A stretch of 64,000 bases of DNA from the NCBI GenBank assembly GCA_030430075.1, contig JAUIGN010000005.1, forward strand, positions 186,001-250,000, in the 5' to 3' direction. Position numbers and translations under genes: made by a program. This DNA is from a bacterium. GTDB lineage: Bacteria; Planctomycetota; Planctomycetia; Pirellulales; Pirellulaceae. Of the stretch, positions 56,801-62,600 are shown piece after piece. The notes beneath the pieces are model-generated. The model had not been told where the DNA came from and did no database searches. It saw nothing but the letters and a program-made list of their open reading frames with translations. How positions within the stretch are numbered: the first letter of the stretch is position 1; each line of letters starts with the position of its first letter.

Positions 56801-59590
56801 TCAACGACCGGCAACCTGGCCTTCACGGCCGGTCCGGACATCGATCCCTTGACCGGCAACCTGACCTACACGACGGCGCCGAACACCAATGGCGTCGCCA
56901 CGGTGACGGTCACGTTGAGCGACGATGGGGATTCCAGTCCGCCGAACGCGAATGTCTCCGCGCCGCAGATCTTCCAGATTCGCGTCAATCCGCTCAATGA
57001 TCCGCCGGAATTCACGGCCGGTGGCAATGTCGCGGTGAACGAGGATGCGGGCCTGCACACGGTTGCGGGTTGGGCGACCGGGATTCGCCCCGGTCCGATC
57101 GATGCGGTGGACGAGGCCTCGCAGTCGATCGCCTTCATCACGAACATCATCGGGCGAACCGGCACCCTGGCATTTGACAGTGATCCGGCGGTGAACGCGA
57201 TTACCGGTGACCTGACGTTCCAAGCCAAGCCGGACGTGCACGGAACGGCAACCGTCGTGGTGCGGGCCATCGACAACGGCAGCGCCTTCAGTCCGCATGA
57301 CAACGCGTCGCTCGACCAGACCTTTACCATTTCGGTTGCCGCGGTGAACGACGCGCCCGTGTTCGCGATCTCGGGGAATCAACGGGTCAGCGAAGATGCC
57401 GGCCTGCAGAATGTACCCAACTTCCTGCAGAACATCATGCCCGGTCCGCCGACGGCCCAGGATGAAGCCGGGCAGCAGGTGTCGTTCACCGTGACTTCCG
57501 ACCAGCCGGGTCTGTTCGCGATCCCACCGATGATTACGCCCGACGGCGTGCTTAGCTACCAGACCGCCCTGCATGCCAACGGGGTCACGGTACTGACCGT
57601 GGAGGCGGTCGATTCCGGCAGTGACGTCGCGCCGAACGTCAACCGTTCCACCCAGTCGTTTACGTTGACGGTGGATGCGGTCAATGATCCGCCGACGGTC
57701 CAGGTGCCGGCCGCCGAGCAGGTGTTTGACGAGGACGTGGCCCAGGCCATCCCGGGAATCTCCGTGGATGACGTGGATGCCGGCGAGATCGAAGTCACCT
57801 TCCGCGTCAACCTCGGCACATTGACGTTGGATCCGACGATCCTGGGCGGCGTCGTGGGCAGCGAAATTACCGGACAGAGCAGCGGCGTGATCACGGTCCG
57901 CAGCGCACCGGCCCGGATTCAGACGACGCTGGCCGATGCGAACGGCCTGCGATACCGGGGCATTCAGGACTTCAACGGCACCGACCTGCTGACGGTGTTC
58001 GTCGATGACTTGGGCAACACCGGTTCGCCGGGTAAACAGACGGTCGAGGGGACGGTGTCGATCACCGTCAATCCGGTCAACGATCCGCCCGTGGTTGTGA
58101 ACCCGATCGCCGACCTGGACGTGCTCGAAGACAGTGCACCCCTCCGGATCGAACTGTTCCCCCGTGTCTTTAACGACCCGGATGTGGCGACCAACCGGGA
58201 CGTCTTGACGTTGACCGTCAAGTCGAACTCGGCACCCGGGATCGTCAATGCGAGCATCGTGCCGATCAACGGGACGGCCCTGGTCCTGGACCTGGTGCCG
58301 GACCAGTTCGGCACGGTGACCATCGAGGTGGCTGCGCAGGACAGCCAGGGCATCGAGGTGACCGACACCTTTGATCTGAACGTGATTTCGGTCAATGATC
58401 CGCCGGTGGCCGAACCGGACAACGAATTGGTCGTGCGGAACACGCCCGCGGTGCTGACGATTCTGGACAACGACACCGACGTCGATCCGGACCAGGAGAT
58501 CGGCGGTCGGATCGATCCGACGACCGTGCAGATCACGTCCAGCCCCAACAATGCGAGCGCGACGGCCAACAGCAACGGCACCGTGCTGTTTACGCCGAAC
58601 CAGAATTTCGTGGGCGTCAGCACATTCCGCTACCGCGTCCGCGACGGTGCCGGCACGCTTTCGAACGAGACGACGGTTACGGTCCGAGTGGTCGCGCCGC
58701 CGGTCGCGGTCGACGATTTCGCGACGACCGGCGAGTCGGAAGCGGTACTGATTAATGTCCTGGCCAACGATAGCGACCCGGATCTGGTGGGACTGGATCC
58801 GACGACGGTTGCCGTCAGCGGAGCCGGCAACGGCACCGTGAACGCCGACCCGGTAACCGGCGAGGTGACGTACACGCCGGATACCGGCTTCAGTGGGGAG
58901 GACACGTTCAACTACACGGTCCGTGACCTGGACGGCGTGGTCTCCAATGTGGCGACCGTGACGGTGACCGTGGAACCGATTCGCCATTGGCAGAACCCGG
59001 GGACGGCCTTCCCGCGGAACGAACTGGACGTCAACGCGGACGGTCAGATCACGCCCCAGGATGTGCTGATCGTGATCAACGAACTGAACCGCGGTGGAGG
59101 CGGCCAACTGCCGACTCCCTCGCCCGGCTTCCAGCCGCCGCCCTTCTACGACACCAACGGCGACGGGTTCCTGACGGCGGCCGACGCGCTGGTCATCATC
59201 AACTATCTCAACTCGAGCGTCTTTTCCGGCGGCGAGGGGGAAGGCGGGATGCCGCTGGACGCCGGCGACCCGGCTTCGGTCTTTGATCGATTTGCCGTCG
59301 CCACCTCACCGGGCTTCTTCGAGGTGCAGTTGAGCGAAGACGAGGCTTCGGGAGTTGCAGCGAGCTTGCGTGCAGACGATGGGGCGCGCGACACGGTTGA
59401 CCGGGTGATGGCGGAGCTCGATGATGAAGTTGAACTGCCCTTGCCCGGCGTCAAACAGGCCGCTGGGGCGTCAGCTCGGAAGGGCGAGACACGCTTCGAG
59501 AGTGCTTTGGATGAGATCGCGGGCGACTTGATCGATGAGTTCTATGATCGAGATGCCGTCGACAGTGTGTTCGGAGAAGACTTGATTTGA
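35876..59590 (+). CDS. 7904-residue giant modular surface/extracellular protein
   Basis: ATG 35876 with GAGGGA seven bases upstream; a TTG one codon earlier is less likely. Leader with LERLEDRRLLA at 33-43. Order (approximate residues): Ig-like pair 55-330; FEFD modules 450-1000, two of them nested; degenerate metzincin domain 1020-1220; PPC 1230-1345; FEFD 1390-1490; beta-helix with DUF1565-like start (IFVDKTAGPNADGS) 1500-1830; two Fn3-like repeats 1835-2050; beta-helix to 2460; PPC-like domains to 2900; DDIIIGF beta-sandwich 2900-3090; a propeller-like part 3120-3370; choice-of-anchor L 3518-3738; beta-helix; PPC 4085-4235; FEFD tract 4700-5350; GEVED 5411-6150 split by about 580 residues; 14 cadherin-like repeats 6160-7700; dockerin 7702-7780; GEGEGG linker; acidic tail ending VDSVFGEDLI. 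Likely surface-bound and calcium-stabilised. No intact catalytic site was found. Confidence 0.93.
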   Translation: MTIRRSRHLLEARTSQRRRSCGSDREGRRRLLLERLEDRRLLAVGPRLAGVQPNNSDLFSFVDQQAANVRDVAPRELTLHFDENQQIDPATLSAIQIARSVNGILGDGDDQLITPGFIGVGKSPNENEVVIRFAESLPDDLYQIQVFGEGSAAPLRNLLGDAYIPTLTSDLDGDTTVDTIRFELDLGAQVVAVVPQPITGNSSLGTLQQARNQIEVYFNEDELLIENDELGNPTQASAENPAFYQLIFTSDTVRNTDDVVILPEDVTYDASRHLVTLTFAQDLDRLLNPDTGALIGPGTFRLRVGSDEAAPLPPQQFASHFEISSDFNTGDQVVVQFTAVQPDEHPVSVEVTRSDLGSGGTDPKLLINVVESTIFVDLNSAAPNLPSAQDLVDAINAHPAARLLVGASINSGDATTLLDQPVDYSPLNLIGLGSSFNTATNLTDDTDVGPAIVVTGSGNAFEDGQFFVIMDDAGTPARKFEFDSDVPAALNDPDSIPIAFTENATQSQMGLAIVEAINGASFETTAILAGNRILLEGDGSVDLSSGVSGLVKEYQNKFDSGQILEVTRGGDSFSEGQLFSVTDHNGVTRALEFDHGFLLEVPADIAAGLADMDTFTITDETGATVVFELEDLDAGPAGVTAPNVEVPYDPTSDSRQDVVDAIIAAIEGQVAASALSGIAPFDLGDGRIQIGSTPHALSATGGGLIVSGSPGAQTAGATPIFFVPHASFTGNAVALAISNAINGAGFAAQSLPISNEVRLANDKSINVDLPGLTVSAQGRFDAGPVLTVTQGGSGFADGQTIQIRDDRGAVRDFEFDDTFLLTIGATTLPVNKETFTLTHRLTADDGPTDVLTFEFYDTNTGPFPATNPNIPIPFAVGDSAATLAASLVSVLQGLVDTGRLAGISFVDVGGGQVSIGAGPGYAFATPSAGVDQSGPSLNDPTAVPVTFTGTESMEAMAARLADAVNYAGFRGQATAVADRIYLTNDRQVTVGGDVEAITKTSQGIIISSAVNPQPFDFDFPGANNEPGHRQIPEEVGNGIEQHINADFADGGRDSTPGVTTIFYNFRDDYGVDQQGTPLTNVITDQQKARAREAFQLWGNYLGVQFLESASEGLALATGDINALSTADPRVLNFANNNFRVRIDPRFADGLLVMDNSIQWNEDFGENWFVNSMVGIGAMLGLDLANDLPTSNVMALFTAPRDSITGDTVPYFNVGDPEPIYPGNADIIHGQHLYRPDGIDIDLYRFTIDLDEGREGRFTAETFAERLPNSSLLDTVVRLYRENPNGTRELIAQNDDYFSRDSLIEINLGPGVYYIGVSASGNSNYDPTVENTGIGGNSQGVYDLRLNFRSQVEDENTIRDRDGQPTALDGDADGVKGGVYNFWFQTRPLNRVLEITSDGNAYQDGQVLTITNSQGVVKRFEFDSNNSVAAGNIRVPFSASPISPTTPAAMAVTLANAITTAGFGVNAVSNEPGRIELTGERLVTPSFGFVGLEIEGKTIFVDKTAGPNADGSLARPFNNIARSGQTNAFAATHPDDIVRIVGNGGSDENIDTLGDNFAYEFGFGPSGGPAILEDGSEMAVPRGVTVMVDPGTVFKMRRSRIGVGSSSLTVNRGGGALQVLGTPERNVYFTSWLNENIGLDTHFPTTSASRGDWGGVVFRADVDNAESRPNAEEEGIFLNYVNHADISYGGGGNVVIDGVQQVVNPIQLVQVRPTISFNRITDSSDSAMSASPNSFEETNFHSPRFQAAGVFTSDYQRIGPDIHANFVNNNSTNGLFIRIETPAGNVLRPLTVAGRFDDTDIVHVLAENLVIQGSQGDPLLDLERPAVDQITFTQVSGGGIPAGAYRYKVTFVDENGFEGRPSTATQSVIIPAASGIGSIQLNQLPPVTGDFVSRRLYRTDANSDGVYQLVTTLNASDTVFVDALAPTQLQDELQRDPPTADAVVATPVPRGSLAVGTYNYRIVFVDAQGNEGASSDPFGEIVNLGVGSEGGIALDNLPAANGEFVSRRIYRSTIGGIAPYTLVAELDAVSSSYVDDGSELGGTLDASAFGVIRARPHARLAVDPGTVVKLEGARIETKFGGQLIAEGNVGQEVVFTSRLDDAFGAGGTFDTNDDDNRGAAEAVPSPGNWGGLFFGQLSRGSIDNALIAFGGGINKIEGTFTGFNVIEVHQADFRLTNSVIENNAEGVGGQGPLDRFGRGYNRVATVFVRGAQPIIVDNIFRDNNTLYDPTKSADSLQMPVITINANSLIHDNLVDYGRSRGTVNLIEQYTDNAGPLVRGNRLSNNAMNAMVVRGEVLTTQSVWDDTDVVHVLTNQFDQRDRRTEDAAGFRRTFAFDEIVIPEHHTYGGLRLESNATESLVIKLRGAGRLDNSYNLIQNGNPSNRNAYDGAGFTAGGRRFEIDDRIGGTLHVVGQPGFPVVLTSLFDDTVGAGVQPDDRPQTDTNNDGIATIARPNDWRSIRLDQNSNDRNVDIVLELEPPESTAPGVNATTNTAQVVGSLAANEQGGDENLRMGFEIQGFINEPNDVDVYAFGGVAGTEVWVDIDRTTYTLDTIIELLDSDGNVVARSDDTINESDGVDFISNQFSPNVAAPLQRSPDPYYPTHASGLPKDFFSINPGDAGMRIALPGNAGTTGTYHVRVRSKDGLTTGVYQFQIRMREVDEFPGSTVRFADIRYANNGVEVIGLPRHSPLLGEAAEDELAGSDASNNSFFDNPVIPGRQPQDIGNLLASDRAAISVAGTTSSNSDVDFFEFDVVYEGISSTSQHHAATIFDVDYADALVRYNSTLSVFDSGGRLVLIGRDSNVAEDRSGPLEGSDLDDLTRGSLGPKDPYIGPVELPQGTYYATVTSNGLTPSSLLNNAAVRLEPVNSVIRIAEDHIGSFGGSTAADPVVPVLFDPTFVGAGANLWHVTSNRASDPGHGLNAAFDLSREGAAIQNGGDSFYFGDEGAGNTVPAGSMGALVSNPFDLKGYSAADRPVIYFNYFVDNNPGMDALRLSIVNASGASTLIASSNTAESSNPAVTPLQQTNFGPWRQARIELDSFAGQEGLRLRFEYDGVSAGLNEGAYVDDIIIGFAERGEMVTGAGTNPTFAANPNAPAGEIHSGDYQLEIRRADEFGTSGEFATALRTSTVWGIQPSTQQIVQINPATGAVVGQFPAPDGLSPGQLFAGLSIAEGGNSLIYHNAENDNGILYRLNPATGAILSTEVLPDATSGTIIRGGLSTEAGAIYVHDSAFAGTGTSGVDVQAGFGGPLMRHLDTAVDLRGALGGDGNGRQFVVAEDISTILEYDPFAPNTVLNSFPTPSFSVQGLAYDGINLYASDASGFLWTLDPDSGVVRRQTTVVGGDLIGLGAALATNSNVGLTLDRSIDTNDRSAEVTTLVVPDGTEVVDGQTFTIGDGVNEVTFEYEDPETGTGITGGNVEIRFKTFDNNPVSPSFGTYVTDSDGVIARRIRDAINSPQTQTILNLRAAKSDGEVTGTASTDNRVNLFGTAIVAVPDSFAITGTTNNANQLRDVIVGDGIVPQGNATFVGGDLAAGLFQGGMKTIGLESGIVLTTGNANFADDPNPVNTQSGRSSQQGDADLDAEFGVVTEDTTFLEFDFEMAAGGGELFLNFVFASEEYNEAIGSAFADAVAIFVNGQNIALVPAITPTDPVSIDTVNSGRPFDPTGVTGMNAHLYNNNDPNDGGVTVESFGYDGFTDVFVASLTGADALGPGTHRIKIAISDVGDLSADSAIFIEASSMVKDVPFVRDPVGIPIIRHTGYGDQNRFRDQGQVIISSNTVTDSKTFGIVADAGDRDTDGSFAQNRDSGGSLNALDNVPVRLQSPVPAPVRNLAVPNNTPAVGGFAPGVVIANNTISSDGSIGGIHASGGGQTYELTTRRPDLTGGWPSQFTDNFTAGDSVCDGERFTIRAFGQSVTFEFEDISGSPVTDVTRHCVTGSGVVGGDGWQQGNIPIFYRRTHSAVYAHYHPVINPGTAGRTVGYDQTEMAIAIKDAIDSSTLVSNDSTMVIQTYIAPSRSGGGGIGFDYGDPGPDPAVFVEHASSVVGNSLPGLGGLHSIRRVGHAHNPQPFARLVNNTVFGNDGDYSFFPDAAAEPNDTLFNAIDTRQGRQHNPETYAASASIGDTQNFRSDLSVDVDFYRFQLDIGDHVTVDLDAITTGSTLDPVLRLFDSVGNEITRSFGDRAMGTDPFIDFTAVQPDTYYVAVSGAGNEEYSSLSLGNRASGASTGPYDIDINVRAPRSFVITVPLGPAPGGTQIGDGTGFTVEDVTGAQLRFEFDSDGTVAAGSFAINFDPTAIANSSSTHLAPELAVTIASRLTASPLNNIQNLDNGPFGIANPLEQVTGEAYGSPQHIARNTTDILHRAGFDRVRGHQRYVVVRNAARIFNNNSTVQISALNDNDLDQLRQERGILISEQATPTVLNNVLTNLRRGLEQVSFQSGSPGPADVGRSVPGGMVEGASVYQHNALNNSNIPFSDEDFQIALNGFDQLYVNAPNHDFYPADFAFSIDSSVDSLSERDEFESIKEALGISQSPILAPDRDAVGQLRVDDPDVQTPSGQGANVFKDRGSLDRSDFVGPSASLVFPQDNDAGGLDLDGATSVVQLEEGVYSNFTVQIVDGFEAADPFPGVGVDDETLDGRVIPIDEAGVPLLVRGPALTLFRNGTFLREGIDYTFRYNRTSNEAVLTPLSGIWQSGVYVIRVNNRDRFVIDAAAGNAIADGDDFTITNASGETATVEFDSGYTIAITETLGLQVPAVGAAPGGITDGQRFSVTQDNGATTVTFEFDRNGNVLPGNLPVTFLAGDDADTVADSIVAALELAVANGDLTGLLPKKLGNGLVHVGATTDHQVDVTFSQLTTTINQFPFSLTIPAGGAASLTEGEKFRVSDGLMTVQFEFDSDGVVEDLDGDLLPDNFVIPYTQADSTDQIAGFVASALRAAGLGLNPLNTGGGVVALGAAPNHTVDLAGSSLTRQMFIGGVNDGERFTISNGPDSVTFEYDNDGVFVDADMDNVPDFTVLPFTTRDTHVDLANQMVAAIANAGLGLDPVNVGGGVVNIGGTTSHVLNSIFAPSLVVTGEPGVQATTTLLLPTSPALQVPLAGGAGFTDGETFILGSGGRFRSFEFDSDGIVVDADGDAVPDNIVINFTVNDTQGSLASNITNQINAAGIGFNAMVLLSDAGVIDLGAPPNAVIDLTGSSLTRADRVGAALTDGQTFTIDSGSVVRTFEFQDSTQAGGVTPGNEAILFSPGSAVDTVADAMVAVIAAAGVDLLPANLGAGAVELNDSPGHLIDISNSALGRSGVPGGGVSAIIRSNFSDAEVASAIVDAINTAETALPFEAVSAMIRGGSTLFVDIDQFTFDSNNNLIRSPADYVNGTAAVTGISNFFLSAVKDQPGNSLSANQITDETQFTILLPGTRLDFGDAPDDPSTGNVRYPTLFENDGARHVITDTPLFLGSGVDADLDGQPTPNADGDDSDHVVNLAGSSLSLASTAPYSIVAPATGGAAITNGEILTITRFLTGVSVNFEFVLNGSSADPTKINYTAGMTRNEIATAIVNAVNANASGLAMQATNLGGGVVSLGGQLLHSVDASGSSIVTSGAPATVLQVPAQDKADPADPDVADVRDGDQIVFSDGSGTVVFEFDNEIPALPGDVTVTPGTTRVFFTDTDTPAEVAANLVAAVQASGLRFNTPDGSITHQGSGVIQVTGPASHTLNILSAPSLAPAGRVPSMITTPSAGLVVNVPAILQLTVPLGTGGVGNDLANGEFFVINDRINPIVTFEFQTSGVATLPDARAISFDPTDDPTVLAASIIDAIQDAINDGALTGVAPTDAGGGVVDLNPAAIVSVDSTMTQLVQTGPVAAGQTFSIDLDGPGVAAPTVVFEFTMTGAVSGANRPVQLRDVQSTDGIASAMVTAIKNAALAGQPLAGLVPTNLGGGVIDLAGPASLFSGDLSQIVNLAAAPNLSQGGTAGGISDGQTFTIDDGVRVLTFEFDRNDRVSTGSQVVRLLTPGGAERTPAEMGAEIARAINATDLALNAADLTVDVAGALAGVVQLQLDDEDGVTFGSVFTPAASTPITVTASDDGNLNAWFDWNQDGDWDDPNEHVFVDRAVVAGENVLMVPVPGVAPLGLTAARFRLSSTTGLLPTGLAVDGEVEDYRIRVISNVAPSEDPMNPLPNVSVSEDAPDHTFDASLHFADADIGNGNGDVLTFRVVGNDNPALVDARVGLDGKTVILDFQDDWNGEATITVQATDQAGATAVGDFIVEVTPLNDPPEAFNQTVMLDEVTHADAGTATPTQVTLTWDDGDPMDDEVQVPMFELVDISSANGTVVPAADFLTSGNFTYLPNADFNTGDPSRTATVSFRVTDADPPGVDAGLNPNEESNVAVITFVVAPVDGPPIGNPGSVTTDEDPASPVAITLTGNDGDPWTDEVQLVTFSVAPADQPANGTVVVTDALTGAAEYVPNTNFNGVDSFLFSISDGVTTTKAMFTVNVTPRNDQPVAGDLTIDVDENSSYDSTDAGNMSLADVSDDGDPEVTQQLTYTLLTPPNPLRGTLTSFDTSTGEFTYVPLPGINGPDGFTYQVTDDAAAGAMAGLTSEVGVVRINVLPTNEAPTATPQTVSVLEDGQVVIDLSVGADDGDDEVVQNLTYSIVAGQGPSNGEIVAGTFNPSTGGLTYKPDANFNGTDSFVFRVQDDAQAGNPAGLFSDFTTVTINVVPVNDIPVAFSQSVGTSEDTRILITLAGEDGDPLAGEDQTLTYIVGSPSKGTLEATAVPGEYFYTPAADANGPDSFTFRVRDDATAGGPALTSLPATVTISVDAINDAPEFTKGLDVRVNEDVGQHTINGWASGVRPGPQTAIDEVGQNVTFIVLNDNNGLFTQQPGISSNGDLTFTTAPNANGTAVVQVAARDNASGVSPNVNQSAFETFTIAVTAVNDPPQFTLGNNQVVFEDSGPRQVNGWATGIRPGPMSATDEVGQNLTFNLSVSTTGNLAFTAGPDIDPLTGNLTYTTAPNTNGVATVTVTLSDDGDSSPPNANVSAPQIFQIRVNPLNDPPEFTAGGNVAVNEDAGLHTVAGWATGIRPGPIDAVDEASQSIAFITNIIGRTGTLAFDSDPAVNAITGDLTFQAKPDVHGTATVVVRAIDNGSAFSPHDNASLDQTFTISVAAVNDAPVFAISGNQRVSEDAGLQNVPNFLQNIMPGPPTAQDEAGQQVSFTVTSDQPGLFAIPPMITPDGVLSYQTALHANGVTVLTVEAVDSGSDVAPNVNRSTQSFTLTVDAVNDPPTVQVPAAEQVFDEDVAQAIPGISVDDVDAGEIEVTFRVNLGTLTLDPTILGGVVGSEITGQSSGVITVRSAPARIQTTLADANGLRYRGIQDFNGTDLLTVFVDDLGNTGSPGKQTVEGTVSITVNPVNDPPVVVNPIADLDVLEDSAPLRIELFPRVFNDPDVATNRDVLTLTVKSNSAPGIVNASIVPINGTALVLDLVPDQFGTVTIEVAAQDSQGIEVTDTFDLNVISVNDPPVAEPDNELVVRNTPAVLTILDNDTDVDPDQEIGGRIDPTTVQITSSPNNASATANSNGTVLFTPNQNFVGVSTFRYRVRDGAGTLSNETTVTVRVVAPPVAVDDFATTGESEAVLINVLANDSDPDLVGLDPTTVAVSGAGNGTVNADPVTGEVTYTPDTGFSGEDTFNYTVRDLDGVVSNVATVTVTVEPIRHWQNPGTAFPRNELDVNADGQITPQDVLIVINELNRGGGGQLPTPSPGFQPPPFYDTNGDGFLTAADALVIINYLNSSVFSGGEGEGGMPLDAGDPASVFDRFAVATSPGFFEVQLSEDEASGVAASLRADDGARDTVDRVMAELDDEVELPLPGVKQAAGASARKGETRFESALDEIAGDLIDEFYDRDAVDSVFGEDLI
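37560..38880 (+). repeat. Two nested FEFD module pairs in the giant protein
   Basis: Each has an outer N-half (SEGQLFSVTDHNGVTRALEFD at 37595-37657; ADGQTIQIRDDRGAVRDFEFD ending near 38330), a complete module inside (37658-38021; 38331-38690), then the outer C-half (IFFVPHASFTGNAVALAI from about 38030; VPVTFTGTESMEAMAARLA from about 38700). Confidence 0.7.
38930..39500 (+). other. Degenerate metzincin-like domain inside the giant protein
   Basis: Aligns without gaps around the active site with the module at 62500-63000 in the next gene. Where that copy has HEIGHLLGLGHDSDLP, this one has VGIGAMLGLDLANDLP from residue 1173: all three zinc His and the catalytic Glu are replaced, while the Met-turn Met and the flanking fold residues are kept. 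Confidence 0.8.
46430..47095 (+). other. Choice-of-anchor L type domain in the giant protein
   Basis: GIVLTTGN, then FDFEMAAGGGELFLNFVFASEEYNE, FADAVAIFVNG, VSIDTVN and a final HRIKIAISDVGDLSADSAI follow the signature of this beta-sandwich domain, usually found in cell-surface proteins. Confidence 0.75.
49990..51918 (+). repeat. FEFD module tract: five modules nested inside one outer module
   Basis: Outer N-half ADGDDFTITNASGETATVEF (to about 50083), five modules (starts near 50110, 50462, 50795, 51140, 51478) and outer C-half VSAIIRSNFSDAEVASAIV (about 51770-51918). Each module reads DGxxFxIxDG, FEFDxDG, IxF, AxxIxxAIxxAGLxL, GGGVVxLG, HxVD. Confidence 0.75.
52275..54022 (+). repeat. FEFD module tract inserted within the GEVED domain
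   Basis: Five modules (cores near 52430, 52765, 53190, 53500 and 53820) separate DFGDAPDD...NADGDD from DEDGVTFGS...DGEVEDYRI. The same GEVED domain is continuous in the protein at 1-6651. The tract opens with HVVNLAGSSLS, the usual last strand of an FEFD module. Confidence 0.75.
54345..58978 (+). repeat. Fourteen tandem cadherin/VCBS-like domains
   Basis: About 90-115 residues each, joined by VNDPP/LNDPP/INDAP linkers. Domains 7-10 (about 56310-57690) form a subgroup with VNEDAGxHTVxGWATGIRPGP and DEVGQ. The last has the DVLANDSDPD form. Confidence 0.85.
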
Positions 59591-59666
59591 TACTTGCGGA
59601 AAGCGTTGGACAGAGAAGTCTCGGCACGCCTCGCAGGAAGACCTTTTCAATTTGAAGGCTTGGTTT

Positions 59667-62600
59667 ATGACCATCCGACGATCGTTTGAATCGTTCTTTG
59701 GGACCCGCTCCAGGGATAAAGTTCGGAAACCACGCACCAAGGCGGAAAAGCGTGCGTTGCTGCTGGAACCGCTGGAGCGCCGCGAGTTGCTGTACGGCAT
59801 CCCGGCTGGTGCGGATCCGATTTTCGCGCCGGGGACCGACCCCCAATACATGGCCGATTTCCTTGAAGGCCTGCACGATTCTCACGTCCCGGAAGACGCC
59901 TCCGGCTTTCAGTTTGCGGACAACGCCCGGTGGAGTTCCACGGCGACCGACGGTGGCGGCCTTCAGCAAGGCGATCCCACGACGCTCACCTGGAGCATTA
60001 CCCCCGACGGCTCGACGCTCGATTCCGGAACCAGCGATTTTGTCGCCTTCATGGACGGCATCTATGGGGGCGGAGCCGGTCCGCTCTCCAATCGGCCCTG
60101 GTTTCCCGTCTTGAGCGCGGCCTTCGATCGCTGGTCGGAAGTTTCGGGCGTGACCTACGTGTACGAGCCGAACGATGACGGGGCGCCGTTCGCGGCGGGA
60201 ACGACCGGCAGTATCGGCGTCCGGGGTGACGTTCGCCTCGGTGGAAAAGCCCTGGATGGGACCTCCGGTGTGCTGGCCTACAACTACTTCCCCAATTATG
60301 GGGAAATGGTCTTTGACACGACCGACAATTTTTACACCGACACCAGCGGCAATTCGCTCGGTTTGCGCAACGTCACGGCCCACGAAGCGGGGCACGGCTT
60401 GGGCTTCTCCCACAACTGTCCGATTGATCAGACGAAGCTCATGGAGCCGTTCGTCAGCGGCCTGTTCGACGGACCGCAGCACGACGACATCCTGGCGGCC
60501 CACCGCGGCTACGGCGACCCGCTCGAGCCAAACGATAGTTCCGGTCTGGGATCGGTCCTCAGCGACGTCGGCACGCAACTTGACCTGCTCAGCATCGATG
60601 GATCGTCGGATGTCGACTACTTTGCGTTCACCGCCGGCGCACGGCCCGTATCGATCGACCTGGCGCCGTTCGGACTTTCTTATCTCAACGGTCCCCAAAA
60701 TTCGGACGGCTCCTGCTCCGCGGGAACGACGCTCGACACACTCAGGCAGAACGACCTGACGCTGGAGGTCCTCGGTTCCAACGGTCAGACGGTCATCGCC
60801 ACCGCGAACGCGGGCGGCCCGGGCGTGATCGAGTCGATCACCGACCTGGCGCTCAATCCGGGCAATTATTTTCTCCGCGTTTCCGGCGACCGGGATGCCG
60901 TGCAGCAGTACTCGTTGAACGTTTCGGGCACCGCGGCGCCCGGGGGGAGCAATGCAGACCCCCCGCAACTGATCAGCATCAGTCCCAACGACGGCGACAT
61001 CTTCAACTTTGACAATGATCCGGACGCCAACCCCGGCTTGGACAACGTGCTGGACGTCGCACCACGCGATTTGACGCTGCGCTTCGACGGGAATTCGGAA
61101 ATCGACGAAGCGACGCTGGATGGGATTCGGATTACGCAAAGCGGCTTTGACGGATCGTTCCGGGACGACTTCAACACCAACGGTGCGGTCGAAGTGGAGA
61201 TCACCCAGCTTGATCCCCTCCAAGCCGGCCTGACGGTGGTGGTGACGAAGACGGGCGCGTTGAGCGGACCGGCGTTACCCACGGTGACCGTGTCCGGGAC
61301 CACGATCACGGTCGACCTCAACACGGATCCGGGGAACGAGTCGACGGCGGGGGATTTTGTGGAGGCACTGCAGAGCAGCTCGGCCGCTTCGGCGCTGGTC
61401 AAGGTCTTGGTGGCGGCCGGTGATCCGCGGCAGGACATCGCGACGCCGGCGGATCCAACCACCGAGATCTCCCCGAATATCGTCGTCACGCCCGGTTTCA
61501 TCGGCTTCGGGGATTCGGAACGCGTTGTCGTCGCCCGCTTCGCGGAGACCTTGCGTGATGATCTCTACCGGATTGAAATCTTCGGCATCGACGATGCAAA
61601 TGCCGGGATCTTCGGGCTCCGCGATACGTCGCAGGTTTTGTTCGAGCCGACGATTGAAGGGACGGATCGAGATACTGTCTTCTTCGAGCTTGACCTGGGT
61701 GCCCAGATCAATGCGATTGTCCCCCAGCCGGTCAGTCGAACCCAGGAGGTCCGGCTGACAGGTGCCCCGACCGGCGGCACGTTCCGATTGACGTTCAATG
61801 GCCAGCGGACCGGGCCGATCCCATTCAACGCGTCCGCCATGACGCTGCAGGAAGATATCCTGGACAACCTGCCCAATGTGAATCCGGAAGACGTCCGCGT
61901 GACCAAGGTGTCGTCCAGTCCGCACACGTGGAATGTCGTTTTTCAGGGACGCTACGCGGGCGAGCAGGTTGCGACGATGACGGCCGATCCTTCCGGGTTG
62001 ACCGGTGGCGCCAATCCCAATGTTCTGGTGGCAGCGACTTCCCTGCTCGATCAGGCCCGCGATCAGGTGATCGTTTACTTCAACGACGACGACCTGCTGG
62101 ACGATGCAACGTCCGCTGAAAATCCCGATTTCTATCAACTGATTTTCACTAACGACACGGCACGAAATACGGGCGGTTTGAACGCCGCCGACGAAGACGA
62201 TGTCAACACGCACACGCCAACCAGCGTGGCCTATTATCCCGAACTCGATAAGGCCGTGCTCACGTTTGCCGACGACATCGACAAGCTCTCCGCGCCCGGT
62301 ACGTATCGTTTGCGGGTCGGCACGGACGAAAGTGCGCCGCTGGCGCCGACCCGCCTGACGGTGGCCGCGGATGCGGTGACACCGACCCTGGGGCGGCCCG
62401 GCTCGAGTTTCGCGACGGCGCTCGATATTGGTGCCCTGACCGTGCAGAGTCAGATTATCGAGTCGTCGATCGACGCCCAACAGTTTGTGCTCGACTTTGC
62501 CGGATCGAACGACGAGGCGGGACACCGGGACATTCCCAATCCTCCGGAAAACCACCTGCACGGTGGTCCCGATGGTTCGGCCGCCATTACGACCCAGGCG

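Noticed and set aside
36000..59500. RTX-type (GGxGxDxxx) calcium repeats and type I secretion signal
   Set aside because: No nonapeptide RTX arrays are seen; calcium-type loops are limited to dockerins and cadherin-like linkers.
35873..59590. Giant frame as an assembly artefact joining several genes
   Set aside because: Frame and codon use are continuous, the domain order is shared with two paralogues in the window, and a single leader and a single dockerin/tail lie at the ends.
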